Of a stretch of DNA of 64,000 nucleotides, positions 47,772-61,030 are shown in pieces. Each line of letters opens with the position of its first letter. Positions within the stretch are counted from its first letter, which is position 1. A program made the translations under genes and the position numbers. Under the pieces are notes generated by a model that made no database searches, had not been told where the DNA came from, and was given only the letters and a program-made list of their open reading frames with translations. The stretch spans positions 868,001 to 932,000 of the forward strand of contig JAIWNF010000004.1 in the NCBI GenBank assembly GCA_025093555.1. Reading direction: 5' to 3'. This stretch comes from Circinella umbellata (Eukaryota; Mucoromycota; Mucoromycetes; Mucorales; Lichtheimiaceae).

Positions 47772-50700
47772 TCCACAATAATCGAAAAAAAGTTTAATTT
47801 TAAATAGACAAGTTATCATTTTTTTGTTACGTACAATTACAGATAATGGCTATTTGTACATTTTTTCAAGAATGAGCGTATAGAGTTTATCACAAACCGC
47901 ATAAATTGGAAGATCTTTTCTTTTATTTATTTTTCGGTTTTTATTGATGCAGTGAGAGTCGCATGAATTGTTTCTGCTGTTGACGAGAAAAAGAATATCA
48001 TTTATATAATCGACTACTGTATATTGATATGTTTTATTAATTCAAAAGCACCAAGATAGTATAATGAAATCTCTCAAAAGATGACGTATCTTCTTTTATT
48101 TTTTTGAAGTACATACTAATTCTTACCTTTGATAAAATTATGTTTACAGTATATGAATAATTTAAAAAGATATCCAGATAATGCATTTTCTTGTTATTAT
48201 ACATGAAAAAAGAAAATAATGTGTACCACATATAATGAGCATTATTACTTGTTGTGTTTTGTGAGGAAATGTCAAATAATTATGTGTAGCGTTGCTATTA
48301 TTCTTCAACTAACTCTTATAAAAAACGCATTTAATTTCCAATTTTACACATATTATATTGTAAATTTGTTAGAACTCAAATATTAAATATGGTGGGGTTA
48401 AGTAAATAATTTGAAACAGAACGAAAGAAATCTTTAGTATTATCATACATATAGTAGTTCTACCTACTAAGGTAAATATAATGTATTATAATTTGGCTAA
48501 TGCATGAGGCAAAAACATGACGCACTTTTCAAAAAAAGGGACATATAAAAAGTACTTTTATTTGTTAAAATAAAAAAGGAAATGACGGGAAGAGACGGAG
48601 GATCAAACTTAAATTGTGATAATAATAATAAAGTAAAAAATACAAGCCTAGTAGTATCGGGATCGTGATCATTAATTTTGTGTGAGACAATAATAACAAA
48701 TTTGTCAAGTATGCTTTTTTCACCACGATCGATCATTTAAATCGAATTTAACAGAAAAAGTCCAATGATATAAAAATAATAGGATAGAAATATGTAATTA
48801 TTACAATAATATACGTATTTACTACGTACGTGCTCTCCTTTTTGCTGTATTTCTTATTCTTTCTCCTCCCCGCCCCCCTGAATTAACTAATATGTCATAT
48901 TTGATTTATATTTATGCAATCACACCTAAATTATTTTTTAACATCCAAAAAAAAAAGAGTATTTGGGGTTTATTATGTATTTTCATACATTAAATATACA
49001 TTTATAAAAAGGGTGATAAAACAAACGCATAATACATGTATTATGCACACAATGAGATCTTTTTCTCCTATAAGAAAATGTAGCCTTCTCTTGTAATATT
49101 GAAGTTATTCAAAAGTTGGGGGTCGGGATGGAGAGAAGCATTGTGACATTATGCGTGAGGTAGGAGAAAAGATGAAAAAAGAAAACATAGTACATAAGGA
49201 GTGCGTATTATATATAAATGTTTTTAAAAAGTGCAGATTGTAACCATATTACCACATAATATTATATATATATATATGTATTGCGAAAACGCGACTTTTG
49301 TACCTGCACTCCCTTATTTTCACGGATAATAAAGATAATGGTTAGGATAATTAGAATATTCTTTTTGTAAAATACGAATGCATAAAAATACAAAGCGATT
49401 TTTTTGAGCAAAGGGGAAAATAAAAGAAGTGAGGGATGATCCCCATTACAATATCAAGTAACAATATGTTGCTGGTCCATTTTTTTCAATCATATTAAAA
49501 GTTGTGGCTTTTTAGCTACTACTGCAAAAATAATAGAATGATTCTATTATGGTTCTAGTTATAATTGATTAATTGAGCAAAAGAAAAAGTCAATTTAAGC
49601 TTTTGCTTTTATTTTATCTAGCACCAAGATAGCCAACACTACATAGTTAAGTTCGTTTATTCTTGATATACTTATTATAATTTAAGAAGCTGATATATTA
49701 TTGTTATTATTAATTACTTTACATACTTCATCAACATGCGACAAGGAGATCAAGGGAGGAGAAAATAATAGAAACTACTTTTCGCGCGCGTGTGGGTATG
49801 TGATTAAATAAATTAACAATATTAATGTTATATTATCATCATGAGAGGTTAATTACATTACGCTTACCTTGATCAGTGATAACATTGAATTCAGGAGAAG
49901 ATTATAGCTTTCTTGGATCAAGTATTCTCAATCTACAACCCGTTGATCAATAATACGAAGCGTGTACCCACGTAATGCATAAAAACGCGAAAATGGTCAA
50001 CACTATACATTTTACATATAGTCAACACTTTACTGGCGCAAGAGAATATTTTTTTGGTTCATTGTCCTAGAATTTTTGTGATGGTAAGTAAAGTGATGAA
50101 CATATCTCTCATGACACATGGTACAAAAAAAAGAAAAGATATTATACACCACATGTTTGCACAAATAATTCATCCGTAGGGGAAATGACTAAATTAATAT
50201 TTACGTATTATAGGTACCAGTCAGCGTTAATAAATGAAATTCAAAAAGAAAGATACCCATAAAGGAGAAAGAGATAGAGGAAGGTTAATAATGCGGAGAG
50301 CTAGTATTATTCGTAATAGTATGTAGGTCATAACAACGTATATGGACCACTTATCAATTGCGCGTTATCATAAATAATAATTATACTATTATTTAGTTGG
50401 TAACACAATAACAAATGTCTCTATGAAAAGAATAATAAACTGTTGCTGTCACATGTTGCCAACTCAAACTAGTGATATAGTATCCTAGGTAATACAAAAG
50501 AGTACGTACGAGAAGAGTAAAAAAGTGAGTTTGGGGACACCATTCCCCGAGTTTCAGGATGACGGTGAAAGAAAGTATAATATAGGTGAAGAGTTTAACA
50601 GTTCTTTATACTCTCCTCTCTATAGCACTCTCCTTTTCTTCTTACTCCTTACCCCAAAAACATACTACATTAGGTAATTTCAACTTTTAAGGACACCCCG

Positions 50701-51470
50701 CTTTTATATTTTTTCAAGGGCATACAATAATATGACATAATTACGTCGTATCCAGCCATTGGTACAATATCTATACAGTTATTCTCGTAATATAACTTAA
50801 AGATGTTTATGAAGCTTATATTAGCAGCTCAACCTTTTATGCAATAGCAGTCAATATTTCTCGTATTTTCTCACTATATCGTTATGTACACAAGTGGGAG
50901 CTGTAGCCCACCATATGAAGACAAGATACGTAAACAGCAAATAACGTATACCTTCTATGTTACATATGAACGGTCAAGTAAGCGCTATTGGTGTTGATAA
51001 CGCTGTTACTATAGTTTATATGGCCTAAGAGCTTGTTTGATAACTTTTTATTTGTGGGGTGTCTGTTAGGCCAAAATATGAGAAACTTATTGTGCTCACA
51101 GTAAAGGTGTCGATCAATATCCGAAAAGCAGTTTTGATAGCAGCACGAAGTTTAATATCTTTGTTTAAATAAATATTTATGTAACGCGAAGTGTTTTATA
51201 CAAGGAGTGAGAAGAGTAGAAAGAAAGAAAAAATCATATTGATTTTGATTAGTTTAACGCGTATGCATTTACATAAATATTTTCGCGTCATTTTTGATAT
51301 ACGCGTTAAAGCTACAGAATACCCTAGAAACTTCGGCTGTGTAAAGTCACAGCAGAAATAATCTCCATTGGCGGAAAATCAACTTCTACGTATAATAAAT
51401 CTTTCGTTTCTATCCTGCACACTTCTTCATATATATTCATTGTAGTCATTGAAAGAAACAGAAATAGAAA
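47772..51470. other. Gene desert (about 3.7 kb) upstream of Aha1
   Basis: No protein-like frame, splice chain, RNA gene or TIR element was recognised. AT-rich with short G-rich or C-rich patches (for example near 48863-48880). The final few hundred bases are the Aha1 promoter and leader. Confidence 0.4.
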
Positions 51471-53946
51471 ATGTCCAACTGGAAGAATGTTAACAACTGG
51501 TTAGTAATATAAATATGAGAAATTGTATATTTATATATAATAAAAAGCTTGTCATCTTGATTATATAATTGAACTTTTATTTATAACTGAAATGTTTTTC
51601 GTTATAAAATAGGCATTGGTAAAGCAATTTTTTCTTTTTACATTATGTCATTTTAAAGAAGACTGTAAGAAAGGTGTTTTCGTCAACCAGGAAAGTTTAT
51701 TAACCTTCTATAAACAATAACACTTCCTGTGTTTTTTATTGTGGATAATAGGGTTAGTAAAAACTGCTTAAACTGGGCTCAAACTTATTTTGCAGAGCAA
51801 CTTGTTGGATTGGAAGCTGAAAAAAATGGTAGTAAAGTGAAAGTAACCAAGATTGATGAAATCACTGGTGATTGTGAATTGAATAATCGTAAAAGCAAGA
51901 TTATTACTATCTATGATCTCCAGATCAAGCTCGATTGGGAAGGTGAGATATATAAAGAAAAAGCATTCTGTTTTATATGTGGGGAGGGTAGGGGTGGGTT
52001 TATGTACTTTCTTCAAAACAAGAGAAGGGATCAGTAAGTAGGAGGTATATGGGTATGTAGAGAGGGACCAAATGGACAATCGATATGAAATAAAAGTGAC
52101 TAGCAATACAGTCTCTCCTCTCCTATTTGTGGTATTAGTGCTAACTTAATTTAACAAATGGCTATAATATATGATGTTATGCAGGGACAACAGCAGATGG
52201 AACAGAAGCCACTGGAAAAATCCTTGTTCCCGAGGTTGCCCATGATACGGATGCAGATGATTATGTGGTAATGTTTAGATAATTAAAAAAAATTAAGGAG
52301 CTGTTATATTCTTTTATTGCGATTCACAAGCAATATAAAAGATATAGTGCATTTACCTGGGGTGAATTATGTAACCAAGATGGAAGAGAACTGAATTACT
52401 GATATGAAAAAGTATATAAATTATAGTTTGAGATATCCGTAAATGATGATAGCAATGATAAGTCACCTATCCGTGAAGTTATTAGAAAGGCATTGACACC
52501 ATTACTTATTAAGAAGTTCGAGACATTCTCTGAAGATCTTATTAAATGTAAGTAGGAAAAAAAAAGAAAAGCATCTGGTTTTTGGGATTTTTTTGTGGGG
52601 GGAAAGGAAGAGTTACAAAAGAAAAGTGGTTGAAAGGGAGAAAAAGGTTTTCTTCTTCTGGGGGAGAGGGTGGTATAAAAAAACCGGGGATAGATGTTGC
52701 TGTTGATGCATTGATTTAGGGTTAAGAAGGGAAAAAAGACAAAATAAAAAATTAATAGTGTTTATTATTATTTGTGGAAGACTTTTACCTAATTCTGAAC
52801 TGATCGATCGAAACTTTATTATTGTACGTAACTTATTATTATTATAGACCATGGTGCAGATGTGCATATCGAAAAAGAGAAATTAGGTACAGCTGATGCA
52901 ACTGTCCGAGCACCAGAATCTGTCACTAAGCAAAAGACGTCAGTCAACAATAATACCACATCATTTTCATCAACAACTTCTACAAAATCTAAGAGCTCGT
53001 CTGGTAAAGTTAATACAACGACGCTTGATGATGTAGTTGAGTTCCAAACTTCTGCACATGAATTGTACGAGACATTACTCGATGGTCAACGAGTCTCAAT
53101 CTGGACACGCGGTCCTGCCAAGATCTCCAAGGAGAAAGGAAGCAAGTTTGAACTCTTCAATGGTAATGTGAGGGGTGAGCTCCTAGAGACGGTATGTATT
53201 ATAGTGACAATACATGATATTGATTATACATCAAGGAACCCTTTACACTTTTTTTTCTTATAATCTCTCTTTCTATCTACTTATCTACTGTTTATCTCTC
53301 AGTGTGGTTCCACGCTTTTATAATAATATTTTATTATATTATTATCATTCTTACTTTGCTCATCCTTCTCCCTTATCATAATTATCTCTCCTACATTAAT
53401 GCACATTTGAGAATATACATACTGATTAAAGTATGCCTTTTTTTATTCAATTTAGGAACCTGATAAAAAAATTGTTCAGACTTGGAGATTACAGTCATGG
53501 CCTGAAGGTAAGAAAAATAATAAAGCATATACTGTTTCTGATTTTGCACGATGAAATAGGTTATTGCGGGGGGAAGGAAAAATGGAAAAGATACATATAC
53601 ATATATATATATATATATATAAGAAACGATTATAAGTTTATTATAATCTAATCAATCCAATTGATAAATGTTAATATCATATATACCACTTACATATACA
53701 CACATACATACATAATAACCCCCTTCTTCTTGCTCTTCCTTTATACTATTATTATCATCATTTTATCCCTTTTTAGGTCATTATTCCACTGTATCAATGA
53801 CATTTGAACAAGGAAATGATGGTGTTAAATTACATGTAAAACAAACAGGTGTGCCGATCGGTGAGGAGGAATTGACACAACGGAACTGGACAGGCTATTA
53901 TTGGCGGTCAATCAAGCAAACTTTCGGGTTTGGTGCAGTATTTTAG
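51471..53946 (+). CDS. AHA1: Aha1, activator of Hsp90 ATPase, with a 6-nt microexon
   Basis: Exons 51471-51499, 51613-51618 (6 nt), 51752-51942, 52185-52267, 52427-52547, 52848-53191, 53456-53507, 53777-53946; 331 aa, the usual length. Aha1 binds Hsp90 and stimulates its ATPase. Seen: the N-terminal NxNNWHW motif (residues 6-12, MSNWKNVNNWHWV); the Aha1_N domain (CLNWAQTYFAEQLVGLEAEK, LDWEGTTADGTEATGKILVP, REVIRKALTPLLIKKFETF); a Ser/Thr/Lys linker; and the C-terminal START-like AHSA1 domain (TSAHELYETLLDGQRVSIWT, LFNGNVRGELLETEPDKKIV, QRNWTGYYWRSIKQTFGFG). The product is certain. The microexon is required to rebuild NNWHWV in frame; leaving it out keeps the frame but removes HW. Confidence 0.96.
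51613..51618 (+). other. 6-nt microexon of Aha1 (GCATTG)
   Basis: Flanked by AAAATAG upstream and GTAAAG downstream. It completes the Trp codon begun in exon 1, encodes His, and starts the next Trp codon finished in exon 3. The flanking introns are 113 and 133 nt. Confidence 0.88.
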
Positions 53947-56900
53947 AATTTTTTATTATTAGTAGATCAGATCACATAAATATAAACAAATAAAAGAAGA
54001 CGCAAGTTAATATAATGAACTACTTTTTTTTTTTGATACATTTTATTATAAAAAAAGTCTACTCAATTTTCCTTTTTCATCTTTCTAGTTATAAAATAAA
54101 CAAAAATATAGTCCGTGAATCTTCACATAATATTAATAGCAATGAATTTCTTCTAGGTTTTTTTTTTATATCCGTGGTCGATATAACTCTCCTTAAAAAT
54201 TCTAAAGAACCCCCCATCAACGACGACGTGGACCAAAATGGTAACTGATACTTTGTTTGGTGTGTCGACCGATCCCGTATTTTTTGTTTTCCATGTGGAA
54301 CAATATTACATGATGATCTCGCTCCCTTATGTATTACATATATAATATATTATAATATTAGATATTTTAGTTACGAAAAAGAAAAAGAAAAATGTTAGGA
54401 GCGGTATACATGATTCTTGTATTTGATTATTATCTAAAATAAAAATATATAATACTAGTCGTATAATAAACTAATGATCTTTATTATTATTTTAGAATAT
54501 TACTGCTATAAAGATATATATACAGTAAAGAGAATGCTGTGATTCCTATTTTCATTAGGTATCATATCATAATAAAAAAGAATAATTACTTGTTGAACCG
54601 CTAAAATATTATCTTTTCTTACTTCACAAATACGAAATGTATAAGCGAGTTTGAAACATGTCAATCACATTGGAGCAACTGATTTCTGCACCAATAAAAA
54701 AAAGTTTAAAGGAGAAAGTAAGGGCGAAGAAAAAACAGTGAACATCGATAGTAAAAAAGGAGGGGGGGGGTTGCTTGTTCTAACAAGGGCGGGTTATTTC
54801 AAATAGAAGATTATTTTATTATTATCTAAGCTGCTGCTTATTAGCGAAAATCGTTACAAGCATATAGATCATATTTGACTAATGAAAAATAGTTACACGT
54901 CTATGTTATTACATGTATGTATGGCTTCCTGACTTTTTATGTCAATAAACCCTTAATCCTTATTTTTATTATTGACTTTGGTGATGAAATGTCATTGGAT
55001 TTGATAAAAATGCAGTCGATTTTAAAAAGACCTGCTTTTCACGTTTATATTAGTATACACATTATACATATAAATATTAATAGCTATAACTATAACAATA
55101 ATGATGATACACACAAATATAAATGCACGTATAAAAAAAAAGCGCAATGATGAATTAAATACGCAAAGAATAATGAATAAGTGTGGTTCGTGCACTTTTC
55201 TTTATTTGGGAATTTTTCTTCTTGATTTCATGATTTTGATGTACTAAAAAAATGAATGCATCATTCATTATTTTAAACATTCTCATGTTAACACATGTTT
55301 AATAGCATATGTGAATATAAAATATTCTTATTTAAGTATTTGAAGATAAATGGGTAATGAATGATAGATTTCATAGTGATTGCAATATGACCAAGATATT
55401 TAATCAATAAAAGTGCCTTAATATGCAGCTTCTCGCTTTCATTTCTCCGTTCGCACTCTACCCCGAGAAAAAGCAGCTGCTAGTTATTACTATATGAGAT
55501 ACTATAGTAAGTCATACTGGTGTTTGTGCGCCCGTGCATGCAGAGGGGAAAGTATTTGAGCGGAGAAGAAAGTGAATTTTGGAAGGAGCACGAATCTCAA
55601 AAGTGATAAACGAGAAAGGAGAAGAAATAATTTATGTGACGATGCTGTTTTATAATGATATTAATATCATACGAGCGAAAAAAAAAATTCTAAACTTTTT
55701 TAAACGCGAGTTACCCCTTATCCACAAAGATCCGCATCATTATCGTTTGAGCTGTCAAAGGTGGTAGTATTTTACGAAAATGGAAATCAGGGTTTACGCA
55801 CATACTGATAGAGTACGTAATCGGGTGACAGAATAAATTATGGAAATTAGCATAAAGAACAGCTATGTCATGTCAAAAAGAACAAAAAAAAAGCATACTC
55901 ACTTTATTAATATTAACTGCCCAAATGATTTGCACATAATAATAATAATATATTAATAACACTACAATAAACAACAAACCCAACGCACATGTTGCATTGA
56001 AACTATTAGCCACGCAGTATTCTTTTTGATTTACATATCTTGTTCGATTGCACATCTTATCCCAAATCCCTTTTCAGTTTTCTTTTTATTAGGCTCCCCC
56101 CCCACACACACGCACACACACAAAAAGCACACTTGTATCCCCCTTTTTATATTCTTTTCTCAATTTTGGTCTTTTATTTTTCTATTATCAACCCCTTTCC
56201 TCTTCTGTGTCTTTTGTTATACATGCTTCTAGTCTCCCCCAATCTTTATTTTTCTCCTCAGAATAATTCGTCATTGAAATCCTTTTTTATATCTCCATCC
56301 ATTATCCCCTTATAATATTTACCTTCATCCCCCAAATCTTCCCTTCTTTTCCCTTCCTCCCCCAAACCCCCCACACACACGAAGATAGACCCCTCTAATA
56401 CTTTAATCTCACAGCGAGAACAGCTACCGAGGAATAAGAAATAAATAAAAGTACAATCATATATAAATAACCTTATGAACAAAATCATCTATCTTTTTTT
56501 TTCTCTCTTTTCCTATCACCTACAGTTGTACTGAAAAATCACATCGCGTCTTCTTCGCGTAAAAAGGAATACGATAAAACAGTATTTCTCGAGCAACAAC
56601 AAAAGAATATATCTCTTAACCTTTCTTGTATTTTTTCTACCCTATTTTTATATAATTTTTTTTATTCTTATCTATTATTTTCTTTGTATAAGTTTTAAAA
56701 ACATCTTTTATATCAATTTGTATTATCAAAAAACTCCGCTTATTGTTTTTTTTCGAAATCTATCAAAAACCAAAAAAAAACCAACGATCAACGCATAACA
56801 GAACTAAAAAAAACCTTTAAAAAAAAGCATCAAAATATCTTCTTCTATTAGGTGAGTAAGAAACAATAATTATTGTTCCTCTAATAACAAGTAACTAATA

Positions 56901-56950
56901 TAGTGATATATCTCATGTAGTCACAGCAACTAAACATCAATAAAAACAAA
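53947..56950. other. Intergenic and long leader region before the zinc-finger gene
   Basis: About 3 kb without a supported gene. From 56040 to 56950 the plus strand is strongly C/T-rich (C runs, CACACA, CCCTT), a long pyrimidine-rich promoter or leader for the zinc-finger gene. A 62-codon frame at 55579-55767 is open but unsupported. Confidence 0.45.
56852..56920 (+). other. Likely 5' UTR intron of the zinc-finger gene
   Basis: A consensus donor GTGAGTAAG follows ATTAG at 56847-56851, and an acceptor CATGTAG ends at 56920, giving a 69-nt intron that finishes 30 bases before the ATG at 56951. Size and signals match introns in this window. Confidence 0.55.
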
Positions 56951-58141
56951 ATGGATATTCTTGAATTGATTCATGTCGAAACCCAAAACAACCCTGCCAA
57001 GCAACACCGTTGCACGGTTGCCAATTGCAAAAAAGCATTTGGTATGTTATATCATTAGCATAAATAGCAAAATAAAAAAGTTAAAAAAGCAATCACTAAC
57101 CCATGATATGTTTTTATTATCAAATAGGACGTCGTTCAGATCTTGCACGTCATCTCCGCATCCATACCAATGAAAGGTAAAGGATCAACCAATTTTTATA
57201 GCCTTCGTTTTTTTCAAAATCAATTGGAGGAAGAAAAAAAAAACAATATCTTTATATTGCATTAACTAATTTAAAAAAAAAAATTCTTATTTTTTCCAGA
57301 CCCTATGCGTGTGACGAAATTGGATGTGGAAAGTGTTTTATCCAGGTATGCTTTTTATTATTTACATTTGGAGATATAGAATCCCCTGAAAAAAAAACGC
57401 CCTCTTCATTTTTTTTTTACATTTTTCGGGGTACTGATGCTAATGATTTCTTTATGTATCATTTATCTTTAGCGTTCTGCACTCAAAGTACATATGAGAA
57501 CGCATTCTGGTGAAAGACCTCACGTGTGTGAATATACAGATTGCGGGAAAAGCTTCAGTGATAGTAGCTCGTTGGCACGACATCGACGTATCCATACGGG
57601 CAGAAGACCATATAAATGTCGACATGAAGGTTGCAATAAGAGTTTTGCACGAAAGACCATTTTGACAAAACATCAAAAAATGGCACATGGAACCACCGTA
57701 AAACGTACGACGCTACAATGGAAACCATTTGAAGTACCTACTAATCCAACTTCACCTACGGATGATAGCACTAGCTGGAGCCGGCGTAGTAGTAGTTGTT
57801 CATCTACTTCAGCAGCTACAACGGTATCATCATCTAGTACATTGAATTCGTCGCCGAACATGAGTTATATGGGTTATTCTCCTTCGTCTATTACAACATC
57901 TCCTGCTCCATCATTTGCTTCGCCTATGCAATCCGAATGGCATTCTTTACCTCCACTTTTGACCCCACCTTCTACTACTATTCATTTACCGCCATTGTTT
58001 CCAATTACTTGTCAACAACCTCAACATCATCCGTCAGTTTATGCCACACCAACATCTTATCCGCTACCACCACCTACTTCCGTCAAGGATTATCCCATCT
58101 ACAATCGTCAATCTTCATCTTTTTTTGATATCATCTTTTAA
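56951..58141 (+). CDS. Four-finger C2H2 zinc-finger transcription factor
   Basis: Exons 56951-57041, 57128-57176, 57300-57345, 57473-58141; 284 aa. Seen: four adjacent C-x4-C-x12-H-x3/4-H fingers with ligands C21/C26/H39/H43, C51/C56/H69/H73, C81/C86/H99/H103 and C111/C116/H129/H134, joined by TNERP, SGERP and TGRRP linkers. The first fingers are split by three introns. The rest (about 140-284) is Ser/Thr/Pro-rich low-complexity sequence, a likely activation or regulatory region, ending SSSFFDIIF. The x4 spacing in all fingers resembles fungal regulators of the Zap1/TFIIIA-like C2H2 type. The target genes are unknown. The start ATG follows an A-rich leader and a probable UTR intron. Confidence 0.9.
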
Positions 58142-61030
58142 ATGGTATTATTATTATCTTATATACCCAACAAAAGCAATCAATGCTCAATACAAAGACA
58201 ACTTTTCTGTTTTCTCTTCAACGAGTTTTCATCATTAACAACAAAAAACAAAAAACGTCATAAGCATTTAAATAATAACTTTTCATTTACTTTATGTTTT
58301 TACTTAATATTCTGCATATTATCTCTATTTTTCAATACCTTTCCTATGATTACTCTTAACTTCATACACCCAATTATATAACAACTCTGCGCAGAGTTTT
58401 TCTTTTTTTTTCTCACTCTACTTTTACTTTCTCCTCCTTACTTATAATTTCTTTATTATTTTTTACTTTCTATTATACTCCCTATGTCCCTTATTTTTTT
58501 TAATTTTTATTGGTGGCTCTTTCTCTATGTTTTAGTTTATTATTATTATATTATGTTATTTGTTTTTCTTTCTTTTTCTCGTAGCACAAGTGTATAGTCT
58601 CTTTTTTTCATTAAAGATCAATTCTATTTTATCGATACCGCGTCTAAAAAACTCACGAGCTTGTTCATTTTTTTTTGTTTTTATCCTACTTCTAAAGACT
58701 TGCTTTTTTTTCGGTGCTACTGGATTCTCTGTTTATATTTACACATACGTTTACAGCAGTTAAATAGCACTGGTGATAATATAAAACATTGATTGCTCCA
58801 TATTTCTTTTTATTTCTACTCTACATTTGCCCAAAAAACTTCAGCTTTCCCTATTAAAATAATTAGTAATATTTTGGTTGGTTTGAATCGTAATTGACTA
58901 GTCAAACAATTGCTCCACATATATGGTATTTCAGTCATAGCTGTCCAACATTTGTGGTTATTGATTATTATACGTGAGAACCCGTGGGAAAAATCCATAA
59001 AGTGTTATAATTTTGCTTTCAATTACTACTGCTCTTGTTTTATTTATAACCAATATCAGCGTTTTTATCCAACAATAGTAAATGCACAGACTCCTACAGA
59101 TCATATTAAAATGGTGTTATACATTTAACAATTACTGTATTTTACAAATTGGGGAAAAAAGGCATATGTGCATTTATTTGTATATTTTCTTTTTCCATTG
59201 TTGTTGAACCGCTTTTTTTTATGTTAATCAGAGTACATCTATCACATTATCGATATGTATAAAAAAGAAAGCATGATACCCTAAAATAAATATGATTCTA
59301 TGACAGACAAAATGGATGATTCTTGATATTTCTTGATAATTTAATAGCATTTGGTACTTGTAGTTTTATCTGCTGGTTGGTTGTCGATTGATTGACTAAT
59401 GAATTACACTTTATGATAAATATGTAGAAACTTCTTTTGTCCCCACTATCGGAAACATCGAAATAGCTATCCGAAATATCCAACTATTAGTTAAACTTAT
59501 TTAAATCGGTATTATTGTTCCCTCTGTTTCTCCTAAAGATTATTAAAATGTCATGCTAGTAAAAAACAAAAGAAAATCAGATGAACCGCGCCCTTACTTT
59601 ATTGAATTTATACAAATCTATATTTAGTTTCCACTCACGTTTTTTTTTTCGATACGTAATTTATATAATTATAGCTAAATAATAATTACATTGCTGGAAT
59701 TTTCATAAATAATAATCATACCATCGCCTCACCACATCATCTAACTGATTGCGTAATTCATTTTTTTATCTTTCTTCATGCTGTAATTGGATCATCCTGC
59801 CAAATTCTCAAATATTCTGTCTTTTCAGCTATTTAAATCTTACTATGAATGTTTACATTAACCATAATCTCTAATAATGATTAAGAATTATGCATTAATT
59901 TATTTAATAATAATTCAGGCACAAACAATGAATAATATACAATGGGGTTTATTGTTTGTTCGTTGATTTAGAAAATAGTGATAAAGAATTACATATAAAC
60001 AATAGTGTAAATAAAACTGCAGTATCACTCACATGGTTCACGCGTTCAAGATACACACGTAGACAAAGAAAAACCGAACCCCCGGAAAATGCACAAAAAG
60101 TAAATAAAGGGTTCCTGCCAATAAATTACCTTTATGTTACTTTTGCTGCACGAACCTTAAGTCCTATACTAAAGAGTAGTTTATACGTAGTGCATATTCA
60201 TAATCACCCTTATTACCATTAATTGCCACACATGCTCATATGCATACAGCATACAAAGCCAAGTGAAATAATAAACGACTCAACTTCGTTTTGTTTTGTT
60301 TTTTTATTAACGAGCAAGACAACGCATGTAAGCTAAGATTGTGTCTCCATGGGAATGAAAAGCTTCTGGTGAATAAGCTGTTCCTATGCAACGTAATGAG
60401 GTTGACGTTTTTTAAACTATGGAAAAGGGGTTGTATAAACAAATTTGTCTTTTTTTATTTAACTATATAAATAAATAAAATATATGTATAATTTCCTTTT
60501 TCTTTTACTTTGAACTTCTAGGCAGATAGACATTAAATATGTATCAGTCAATATATGTGAGTATATAAGAAATAAGAAATAAAAAGTGAAAAGTAAAAAG
60601 TAAAAAGTAAAAAGTAAAAAAATATATTAAGGAGCTCATCTCACTTTATTATCCTATCTAAATAAGTATTATAATAATCACATACCGTATATATACAATT
60701 TTACAATATAAAAAGTCAAAAATTGTAAATAACATTCATATACATGTATATATAAATATATATAACCCCTTCTTTATCCCTATTGATCCCCCCCTTTTTT
60801 TTACTATCTCTTCTTTCTTTCTCTTTTCTCTCTATGCCATACATATTCACACATACACGCATATAAACAGATAAACATATTTTAGATCACCCTCCTTCAG
60901 CTTCTTGTTCGTTTTTTCCCTTCCCTTCCCTTCCTTTCTTTTCTTCCTTTCTCTCTTTTCTACTTTTTTTCTTTATAAAGTGGGTACTCGAGAACCTGTC
61001 AAAAACAAAACTCAACACAGCCATGTCATT
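58142..61030. other. Intergenic (about 2.9 kb)
   Basis: T-rich 3' region of the zinc-finger gene, then AT-rich DNA without a supported gene. A short AGTAAAA tandem array is at about 60587-60620. A C/T-rich stretch (60770-60970) precedes the next gene and looks like its promoter. An 88-codon frame at 59956-60222 lacks support. Confidence 0.4.

Noticed and set aside
56026..56315. Two overlapping 68- and 91-codon plus-strand frames
   Set aside because: They lie in the C/T-rich promoter and encode only Phe/Pro/Leu-rich read-through.
59956..60222. 88-codon plus-strand frame
   Set aside because: No splice partners, no recognisable motif, and its C-terminal half reads like non-coding AT-rich DNA.
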